A stretch of DNA of 7,024 nucleotides from contig JAIVIG010000335.1 of assembly GCA_020200675.1 (NCBI GenBank), positions 1 through 7,024 of the forward strand, read 5' to 3'. This stretch comes from Actinomycetota bacterium. Its GTDB lineage: Bacteria; Actinomycetota; Rubrobacteria; Rubrobacterales; Rubrobacteraceae. The notes under the pieces are model-generated. The model searched no databases. It was not told the DNA's origin and saw only the letters and a list, made by a program, of their open reading frames with translations. Position numbers and translations under genes: made by a program. This document shows, piece by piece, positions 1 to 5,061 of this stretch (position 1 is its first letter; each line of letters opens with the position of its first letter).

Positions 1-240
1 GCGCTCATGCAGCTCGTCCCGGCCCCAGCGTATCTCTCCTCCCGTGCCAAGGTCCCGCCCCCCGCCGAGCGCCGCCAGGTTCCTCTCTTTAGCCGCCGAG
101 TACCCGCTCTCGCGCTCGACGAGCTCATGGAGAGCCCCGGCGAGCAGCGCCGAGACCGACGTGCCCCTGCGCGCCGCCACCACCTTCGCCTCCCGCAGCA
201 CGTCCTCAGGCAACGACAGAGTTATGTTCCTGGTTTCCAT
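1..240 (-). CDS. VapB-like ribbon-helix-helix antitoxin (3' end off the left edge)
   Basis: Eighty codons are visible, open to base 1 with no stop. The protein begins METRNITLSLPEDVLREAKV, the usual ribbon-helix-helix layout: a short beta strand (residues 4-10, alternating hydrophobic), helix A with PEDVLREAKVVAARRG, a turn, then helix B with SVSALLAGALHELVERE. Such proteins dimerise through the strand and bind the promoter of their own operon. The tail, with GGEIRWGRDELHER at residues 67-80, looks like the toxin-binding end of VapB-type antitoxins, so only a few residues are probably missing. The ATG at 240 has a good ribosome site (AAAGGAG at 252-246, 5 nt away). Known for the family: the partner, often a PIN-domain VapC ribonuclease, follows directly; here it would lie left of the window. 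Ribbon-helix-helix identity is fairly sure; toxin-antitoxin membership is inference because no toxin is visible. Confidence 0.8.
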   Translation of the reverse strand, partial: METRNITLSLPEDVLREAKVVAARRGTSVSALLAGALHELVERESGYSAAKERNLAALGGGRDLGTGGEIRWGRDELHER

Positions 241-258
241 TTACGCTCCTTTAAGCCT

Positions 259-284
259 GCACGTAAATTAGTGTAGCACGTAAA
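259..284. repeat. Two 9-bp direct repeats overlapping the promoter, likely antitoxin operator
   Basis: GCACGTAAA occurs at 259-267 and again at 276-284, 17 bp apart from start to start. The two copies flank and overlap the -10 element and lie in the -35/-10 spacer of the ribbon-helix-helix gene. Ribbon-helix-helix antitoxins commonly bind short repeated half-sites over their own promoter as cooperating dimers. The repeat and its position are seen directly; operator function is inference. Confidence 0.5.
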
Positions 285-294
285 ACAGTGACAA
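267..294 (-). promoter_or_regulatory. Promoter of the ribbon-helix-helix gene
   Basis: On the minus strand TTGTCA (294-289, 5 of 6 to the -35 consensus) lies 16 bp from ACTAAT (272-267, 4 of 6 to the -10 consensus). The predicted start near 260 would give a leader of about 20 nt before the ATG at 240. The match is good for a high-GC genome, but no transcript data support it. Confidence 0.5.
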
Positions 295-480
295 TAAGCG
301 ATTCGATCTGCTCGGGGGTGCGGACTGATAAGCATCGGTGTGGCCGGATGCTGTTCCATCTGAGTGAGAGAGAGTTTGTTCAGTGAAGTTTCGGCGGAGG
401 CCTAACCGGACCAGATCTTCGGCAGTAAGAGACACTACATCGAAGGAGACCGTGGATTCCCGTGTGATCCGCCGTCAGTA

Positions 481-1011
481 CTATCCTGCTCTCCTCCCCC
501 GCCGCTTCGCCTGCACAAAGGCACCTGAAGAGGCGACCGCTCGGGGCTCCGGTACCCTGGCCTCAGCCTCGTTCGCGAGCACCTCTTGCAGATCGCCGAT
601 GCGATCCACAAGGAAGGAGAAGCCCCTCCGCGTGTCCTGCTCGACCTTGCCTTCGAGCAGGAACGCTCCCCTCTGGTGCAGCACGTGGCCGCATCTCTTG
701 TAGACGCCCTCGAAGATAGTCGCCTGCAGGAGCCCCGCCTCGTCTTCGATGAGCAGGAAGTACACGGGGCGTCCGCTCCTGGTGGGCGGCCGCTGCAACT
801 CCTCGAGGAGGCCCGCTGCCCGAGCTCGCGTCCCGTGGGGAAGGTCGAGGATCTCCTGGCTCGGGGTTACGCCTAGCCGCTCGAGGGGTTCCCGGTACGG
901 CGAGAGCGGGTGGCGGGAGACGTTCAAGGAGAGGGCCTCCCACTCCATTCGCTCCCTCCCTACAGCGGTCAGCGGCAGGTAGCCGGCCCGGTTCGCTACG
1001 CCCTCGCGCAT
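481..1011 (-). CDS. Detached C-terminal OB-fold part of the DnaE2-like polymerase
   Basis: A 176-aa ORF that reads as the end of a DNA polymerase III alpha-type protein. Residues 25-40 (EALSLNVSRHPLSPYR) match the conserved linker with the HPL motif that precedes the C-terminal OB fold in DnaE and DnaE2. Residues about 63-140 are the OB fold, including VYFLLIEDEAGLLQATIF and a following strand with GAFLLEGKVEQD; in the family this fold contacts single-stranded template. The tail from 150 is Arg/Ala-rich and probably disordered. The ATG at 1011 overlaps the end of the upstream polymerase ORF (stop at 998-996) by 16 nt, with GGTGGGAG immediately before it as a weak, close ribosome site. Coupled re-initiation is therefore possible, but the reading frame stays open upstream to about 1143. 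This looks more like the far side of a frame break than an independently evolved gene. It may be untranslated. Confidence 0.7.
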   Translation of the reverse strand: MREGVANRAGYLPLTAVGRERMEWEALSLNVSRHPLSPYREPLERLGVTPSQEILDLPHGTRARAAGLLEELQRPPTRSGRPVYFLLIEDEAGLLQATIFEGVYKRCGHVLHQRGAFLLEGKVEQDTRRGFSFLVDRIGDLQEVLANEAEARVPEPRAVASSGAFVQAKRRGRRAG

Positions 1012-3593
1012 CTCCCACCAGCTCGCGGGATGCGGTAAGGGGAGCTCCGCCTGGCGGCGCCGGACGCGGGAGCGTTTCTTCGGGAGGTCGCTACCCTGGA
1101 GAGGCCCTTGGTGTACTTGAGCCCCACCCGCAGGGCCGCGCCATCATCCTCGACGGTAAAGCCCTCGCCCGAAAGGTGGATGTCCGGAGGGAGTACCTCT
1201 ATCCCTTCGCGCCGGACCTCGTTGAGGAGCGTGCGTGGGGAGAAGAAGCCCATCGGCTGGGAGTTGAGGAGGGCGCAGAAGAACTCGGCCGGGTAGTGGC
1301 GCTTCATGTAGGCCGATGCGTAAGAGAGGGAGGCGAAAGAGGCGGCGTGGGCGGCGGAGAAGCCGTAGGCGGCGAAGCCCTCCATCCAGGAGAAGACCTC
1401 GCGGGCGGTCACCTTCGGAACGCCCCGCGCGACGGCCCTTCGCACGAACTCCTCCTTTAGCTCCTTCATGGCGCCGGGGCCGCGGTCGTGGGTCATGGCG
1501 CGCCGGATCTGGTCTCCCTCCGCCAGAGAGAAGCCGGCGACGATGTGGGCGACCTCGAGCACCTGCTCCTGGAAGATGAGCACCCCGTAGGTGGAGTGGA
1601 GCACGGGCTCGAGTTCTTCCAGAGGGACCGAATGCTCTTCCTTGCTGTGCCTCCTCAAGACGTAGGGGGTCACGAGATCCCCGAGTACGGGGCCTGGCCG
1701 GAAGAGGGATATCTGCGCGACCAGATCCGAGAAGCGGCGGGGCTCCAGGCGCCTAGACAGGTGCATCTGACCGGGAGACTCGAGCTGGAACATCCCTGCG
1801 TTCCTGCCCATCCTGATCAGGGCGTAGGTCTCCCTGTCGTCAGGGGGAACGTTATATGGGTCCACCTTCCTCCCGGCCCTCTTCGAGGCGAGCTCACCGG
1901 CGGCGTGCAGTGCTGTGTGCATCCTAAGGCCCAGCAGGTCGAGCTTGGGCATACCCGCATACTCCAGGTCGTCCTTGTCGTACTGGACGCGGAGCAGGCC
2001 CGGTATCCCCGAGGGCTCTACTGGTGCGAGCTCGGAGAGGTGATGACGCTCGTTGCCGAAGACGAGCCCGCCGAGATGGGTGCCCGCCTGGAGATGGCGG
2101 CCGGTGAGCCGTCCCGAGAGTTCGAGCAGGAGCCTGTGCGTCTTTCTGTCCTGCAAGGGGTGTCCGCGCATGGCGGGCTCGGCGAGCGCCTCCTCCCAGC
2201 CCGAGAGCGGGGTGTAGGTGCGGCCGCGGTCTCGGAAGCGAGTTGGTACATGGCGCGAGAGGTTGTCTATCTCGCGCGGCGGGTGACCAAGTGCCCGGGC
2301 GCAGACACGCACGGCCCCGCGCAGCGACATGGTCTGGGCCGTCGCTGCGACCGCCACGCCGTGCTGCGCGTACCTGCGGGCGAGCTCATCCCTGACCTCG
2401 TCGCGCCGCAGAGAGCAAAGGTCGAGGTCTATGTCGGGGGCGTCGGAGCGGTGCTCGTGCATGAAACGCTCGAAGAGCAGGCGGTTGGAGAAGGGCTCGG
2501 GCCGGGTGAGCCCCAGGCAGTAGGAGACGAGCGAGTTGGCCGCGCTCCCGCGGCCTGTCACGGGGACGCCCTTCTCCCTGGCTATCTCTACTGCCTCGCG
2601 GGCGACGAGGAAGTACGGAGCGAAACCCAGGTCCGCTATGCACGAGAGCTCCCGGTGGAGCTTGGCTCGAACCTTCCCTTCGACGTGCCCGTACCTCTCC
2701 CTGGCTCCCCGAAGCGAGAGACGGATGAGCCTCCCCTCTGCGGTCTCCCCTACCTGGAGCCGAGCAGAGGGCAAGTGAATCTCACCGATTAGCGTGACAG
2801 CCCCCGCGCATCTCTGTGCGACGGCAGTGGCGTTCTCAAGGGGCTCCGGATCGTCCCGGAATAACTTACGCATCTCGGCAGCGGGTTTGAGGTAGAGCTG
2901 GTCGGTTGGCCGGTAGCCGGGACCGGGCAGCGCCGTGAGGTTGCTCGCAGCAACGAGGACTTCGTGGAGCTTGTGGTCCGCGGGGGCGAGGTAGGCGACT
3001 TCGTTGGTGGCAAGCAGCGGCACCCCGCGCTCCCGGGCGAACTCGGCGACCCGGCGGACTCGCCTCCGGCTGCCCGCCGTCCGATCGTCGGTCAGCTCGA
3101 CGTAGAGGTTCTTCCCGAAACCCTCCCGAAGCGTCCGCAGCACCCCGTCCGCCTCCTCCTTCCTCCCCGCGAGGACGAGGCGGGCGAGGTGACCGAGCGG
3201 CACGGCCCCGGTTAGGCAGACGAGGCCGCTCGCGTGCTCGAGGACGACCGGGAGTGGGCACACAGGCTTGCGCCGGTCCTCGGAGCCACACCTGTAGCGT
3301 GTGAGGAGCCTGCACAGAGAACGGTAGCCCTCCATCGACTCTGCGAGCAAGACCAGGTGCCCACCGCCCTCCACGCTGACCTCCGCCCCGACGATTGGGG
3401 AGACGTCGGTTTCCTCGGCCGCCTCCAGGAACTTCGGAATGCCGTAGAGCCCGTCTCTGTCCGTGAGCGCCAGTCCCCTCATCCCCATCTCCGCGGCTGC
3501 CCAGACGAGCTCCTCGGTGGTAGCTACCCCGAACCCATAGGAGAAGCCGCTACGGACGTGCAGGTGCGCGAAGCCCTGGCTAAGGCCGCCCAC
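996..3593 (-). CDS. dnaE2: DnaE2/ImuC-like error-prone DNA polymerase, 3' end frame-disrupted
   Basis: A C-family DNA polymerase of 865 aa, from a GTG at 3593 that sits one base after the stop of the preceding gene (an in-frame ATG at 3710 would overlap that gene by 116 bp). Domains: PHP about 5-275; palm about 280-430 and 500-560, with GRGSAANSL at 347-355, the acidic cluster PDIDLD at 386-391 and the third aspartate in KLDLLGL at 550-556; fingers about 560-825, with MFQLES, FRPGP and FQEQV. The polymerase residues are all present. The PHP ligands are degenerate: HLHVR instead of HxHxH near residue 10, TDRDG instead of TDHG, and NEVAY instead of NDVHY, so proofreading by this domain is unlikely, as in other DnaE2 proteins. 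Homology stops at KGLS (829-832); the last 33 residues are out of frame. DnaE2 acts in SOS translesion synthesis, usually with ImuA'/ImuB, which are absent here. A DnaE1-type replicative enzyme is less likely given the PHP changes and the SOS setting. Confidence 0.85.
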   Translation of the reverse strand: MGGLSQGFAHLHVRSGFSYGFGVATTEELVWAAAEMGMRGLALTDRDGLYGIPKFLEAAEETDVSPIVGAEVSVEGGGHLVLLAESMEGYRSLCRLLTRYRCGSEDRRKPVCPLPVVLEHASGLVCLTGAVPLGHLARLVLAGRKEEADGVLRTLREGFGKNLYVELTDDRTAGSRRRVRRVAEFARERGVPLLATNEVAYLAPADHKLHEVLVAASNLTALPGPGYRPTDQLYLKPAAEMRKLFRDDPEPLENATAVAQRCAGAVTLIGEIHLPSARLQVGETAEGRLIRLSLRGARERYGHVEGKVRAKLHRELSCIADLGFAPYFLVAREAVEIAREKGVPVTGRGSAANSLVSYCLGLTRPEPFSNRLLFERFMHEHRSDAPDIDLDLCSLRRDEVRDELARRYAQHGVAVAATAQTMSLRGAVRVCARALGHPPREIDNLSRHVPTRFRDRGRTYTPLSGWEEALAEPAMRGHPLQDRKTHRLLLELSGRLTGRHLQAGTHLGGLVFGNERHHLSELAPVEPSGIPGLLRVQYDKDDLEYAGMPKLDLLGLRMHTALHAAGELASKRAGRKVDPYNVPPDDRETYALIRMGRNAGMFQLESPGQMHLSRRLEPRRFSDLVAQISLFRPGPVLGDLVTPYVLRRHSKEEHSVPLEELEPVLHSTYGVLIFQEQVLEVAHIVAGFSLAEGDQIRRAMTHDRGPGAMKELKEEFVRRAVARGVPKVTAREVFSWMEGFAAYGFSAAHAASFASLSYASAYMKRHYPAEFFCALLNSQPMGFFSPRTLLNEVRREGIEVLPPDIHLSGEGFTVEDDGAALRVGLKYTKGLSRVATSRRNAPASGAARRSSPYRIPRAGGRCARA
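1036..1100 (-). other. Frame break and missing HhH segment in the polymerase gene
   Basis: Polymerase homology in the upstream frame ends at the KGLS codons (to 1098). From about 1090 the frame of the downstream OB ORF resumes plausible DnaE linker sequence (DLPKKRSR, then QAELPL at 1053-1036). Only about 20 residues separate the end of the fingers domain from the OB-proximal linker; in family members this gap holds a helix-hairpin-helix domain of roughly 70-90 residues. The simplest reading is an internal deletion of about 200 bp whose length is not a multiple of three. The frame change is seen directly; the deletion size is an estimate from family knowledge. A sequencing error alone could explain the frameshift but not the missing domain. 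Confidence 0.65.
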
Positions 3594-3594
3594 C

Positions 3595-4023
3595 TCAGTC
3601 CGCCACGCCCACCAGGAACCATCCTCCTGAGCGCTCAAGGGCGAGCTCTGCCACGGCGCCGCCTGCGAGCAGGACGCGGAAGACGAGTCGGTCGGTGCTG
3701 GCCTCCTCATCCCACCACGCCCGCACCTCGCGCCAACGCTCCAGCACCCTCACTACCCGCCGTCTCGTGGGGCTGCGCCGAAACCGGGCCGTCCGCACTA
3801 GATCGACCCGGCCACGCGCGCCCCGGAGCCGGACGGGTTCCCTCGTGGAGTGGGCGGACTCCCCGATGCCGCGTGGGAGCTCGGAGGCGCGTGAGAGCCA
3901 GGGCGCTTCGAGGAAGTGGGCCATGATCTCGCGCTTCGACTCCGCCGTAGGAAAGAGCGGCTCCTCGAAGCCCGGCGACCTCCGAGGGTAGGCGTGTATC
4001 TCCGCGACGCTGCTCTCTACCAA
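3595..4023 (-). CDS. DUF6504-like small protein upstream of the polymerase
   Basis: A soluble 142-aa protein with no signal peptide or membrane segment. The C-terminal half (residues 78-142) carries the recognisable part: RRVVRVLERWREVRAWW (W97, W103, W104), then two beta strands with FRVLLAGG and AELALERSGGWFLVGVAD (W135). This resembles the short DUF6504-type proteins found beside DnaE2 or Y-family polymerase genes in actinobacteria; I assign that from memory of the pattern, so only moderately. The N-terminal half (EEPLFPTAESKREIM and onward) I do not recognise. The chosen start is TTG at 4023, preceded by GGGAGGAGAG at 4033-4024. A GTG at 4173 would add 50 residues with poorer codon bias. 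The stop (3597-3595) is one base from the polymerase GTG, so the two are probably translationally coupled and share a job. Biochemical function is unknown. Confidence 0.6.
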   Translation of the reverse strand: MVESSVAEIHAYPRRSPGFEEPLFPTAESKREIMAHFLEAPWLSRASELPRGIGESAHSTREPVRLRGARGRVDLVRTARFRRSPTRRRVVRVLERWREVRAWWDEEASTDRLVFRVLLAGGAVAELALERSGGWFLVGVAD

Positions 4024-4086
4024 CTCTCCTCCCTTCCCCAAGGGAGAAGCGCCCGGTGCCACCCGAGGGGTGAGAAAGACCGCCCC

Positions 4087-4103
4087 ATCCGGTACAATCC
4101 GGT
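4087..4103. repeat. 7-bp direct repeat in the divergent leader region
   Basis: ATCCGGT occurs at 4087-4093 and 4097-4103, separated by ACA. The interval also contains ACAA-TCCGG-TTGT, a short inverted repeat, and TACAAT (4093-4098), which could serve as a -10 box reading toward lexA with GTGAGA at 4070-4075 as a weak -35 (17-bp spacer). A binding site or a secondary promoter is possible; neither is established. Confidence 0.25.
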
Positions 4104-4226
4104 TGTAAGGGCGAGCGTTCCCTCCCCATCGAAACCCCCGAAAGACCGCCTCGGTTTGGCGACTGTAGAGCACGGTCTATCGGAGGCCCGGGGACCAAGG
4201 GGGCGCTCCTCTTCTTTTGCTTCTCC

Positions 4227-4256
4227 ACTCTACATCAAACAATCGTTTGACTGCAA
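4227..4256 (-). promoter_or_regulatory. Possible promoter for the DUF6504-like/polymerase unit
   Basis: On the minus strand TTGCAG (4256-4251) and TAGAGT (4232-4227, 4 of 6 to consensus) are separated by 18 bp, and the SOS-like palindrome lies wholly in that spacer. Transcription would begin near 4220, giving a leader of about 200 nt to the TTG at 4023, or about 47 nt to the alternative GTG at 4173. The -35 match is weak, so the promoter is supported mainly by its position over the operator. Confidence 0.35.
4235..4250. promoter_or_regulatory. LexA operator (SOS box), perfect palindrome
   Basis: TCAAACAATCGTTTGA is TCAAAC-N4-GTTTGA, a perfect 6-bp inverted repeat with a 4-bp spacer. Bacillus- and Mycobacterium-type SOS boxes are CGAAC-N4-GTTCG; this differs only by a symmetrical G-to-A and C-to-T change in each half. 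It lies 44 bp before the lexA start codon, overlaps the lexA -35, and occupies the spacer of the opposing promoter, so one dimer could repress both directions. The palindrome and location are observed; LexA binding is inference. Confidence 0.75.
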
Positions 4257-4275
4257 GGGGTCTTTGCGCTAAAGT
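4247..4275 (+). promoter_or_regulatory. lexA promoter
   Basis: TTGACT (4247-4252, 5 of 6) is followed after 17 bp by TAAAGT (4270-4275, 4 of 6). The -35 shares bases with the right half of the SOS-like palindrome, as expected for an autorepressed lexA. The start would fall near 4282, which puts the AGGAGG ribosome site (4283-4288) at the very 5' end of a roughly 12-nt leader. Confidence 0.55.
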
Positions 4276-4293
4276 AGGGCTCAGGAGGCACCT

Positions 4294-4932
4294 TTGACGG
4301 AAGATCTGTACCCGAGCCGGCTCCGGATACTAGAGTTCCTGGCGCGCTGGGATCAGACGTTAGGGCCGCCCACGGTGCGCGAGATCGGCAAGGCGGTGGG
4401 CCTGAGGAGCACGCAGACGGTCCACCATCACCTCCGGAAGCTCGAGGGTGACGGCTACGTCGAGCAAGGCACGGCCCCGAACCGCAAGCGGAAACCTTTG
4501 AGGCTCACACAGAAGGGCTGGCAGGCGGTCTCCACCCGCCCGCTTCTGGGCCGGATCGCCGCCGGGCGGGGTCTGGAGGCGGTGGCGAACGAGGAGCCCT
4601 ACTCCCTGGCGGCCGAGCTCCTCTCGCCCCGGTCGGGCAGGAAACGCTTCCTGCTGGAAGCCAAGGGGGATTCCATGACGGGCGCCGGCATCGAGGAGGG
4701 TGACCTCCTGGTAGTAGAGGAGAACCCTTCTCCCCCGAACGGGGCGGTGGTCGCGGCGCTTATCCTGGGCGAGCAGGAGGAGGCCACGGTCAAGGTGCTG
4801 CGCCGGCAGGGTGAGCGCATCAGGCTCGAGCCGCGCAATGGCGCCCACGAGAACATAGTCGTCCCGGCCGAGCGCGTCGTAGTGCAGGGGACGGTGGAGT
4901 GGGTGGTCCGGCGCGTGAAGGGCCGCAGGTAG
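4294..4932 (+). CDS. lexA: LexA, SOS repressor and autoprotease
   Basis: A 212-aa protein, close to the normal LexA length. Residues about 5-72 form the winged helix-turn-helix, with PPTVREIGKAVGLRSTQTVHHHLRKLEGDGYV; the recognition helix is around STQTVHHHL (39-47). The LexA/S24 protease domain follows: the scissile Ala90-Gly91 in GRIAAG, catalytic Ser127 in KGDSMTGAGI, and catalytic Lys167 in EATVKVL. All needed residues are present, so it should self-cleave when stimulated by RecA filaments and derepress the SOS regulon. The start is TTG at 4294, set by AGGAGG five bases upstream; no ATG or GTG gives a better N-terminus. The SOS-like palindrome lies 44 bp before the start, so it is probably autorepressed along with the divergent polymerase unit. 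A short acidic insertion (GEQEE, 159-163) precedes the lysine strand. Identification is secure. Confidence 0.97.
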   Translation: MTEDLYPSRLRILEFLARWDQTLGPPTVREIGKAVGLRSTQTVHHHLRKLEGDGYVEQGTAPNRKRKPLRLTQKGWQAVSTRPLLGRIAAGRGLEAVANEEPYSLAAELLSPRSGRKRFLLEAKGDSMTGAGIEEGDLLVVEENPSPPNGAVVAALILGEQEEATVKVLRRQGERIRLEPRNGAHENIVVPAERVVVQGTVEWVVRRVKGRR

Positions 4933-4986
4933 GCCCGCGCCTCCGGTCGCTTCTACGCCGCTTGCTTAGACCGAAACTTCGGGGAA

Positions 4987-5008
4987 ATTCATCGCCGATT
5001 CATCGCCG
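4987..5008. repeat. 11-bp tandem direct repeat between lexA and the EEP gene
   Basis: ATTCATCGCCG occurs twice back to back (4987-4997 and 4998-5008), 54 bp before the start codon of the EEP-family gene. It could be a regulator half-site pair or a slippage duplication. No lexA terminator hairpin with a T-run is visible in 4933-5061. Confidence 0.4.
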
Positions 5009-5061
5009 CGTGCTAATGAGTGGTTCGAACCTGACCGAACACTAAGAGGCGGGGAGATGTA

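Noticed and set aside
331..352. Hairpin AGCATC...GATGCT in the gap between the antitoxin promoter and the OB ORF
   Set aside because: Short stem with a bulge and no T-run on either strand, so not supportable as a terminator; the rest of 295-480 shows no gene or clear site.
1488..2792. Long plus-strand open frame of 434 codons opposite the polymerase gene
   Set aside because: It is the antisense shadow of a GC-rich coding region; it has no family motifs and its conceptual protein lacks a plausible domain, while the minus-strand frame carries clear DnaE motifs.
3707..4228. Alternative minus-strand frame of 173 codons overlapping the DUF6504-like gene
   Set aside because: Low-complexity Gly/Arg/Ala composition, no motifs and no fitting ribosome site; the chosen frame has better third-position GC and ends next to the polymerase start.
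4970..4985. CCGAAACTTCGG as a lexA terminator hairpin
   Set aside because: Only a 4-5 bp stem with a tiny loop and no following T-run.
5022..5040. GGTTCGAACCTGACCGAAC as an SOS box for the EEP gene
   Set aside because: The CGAAC half-sites are in direct order; there is no CGAAC-N4-GTTCG arrangement as in a real operator.
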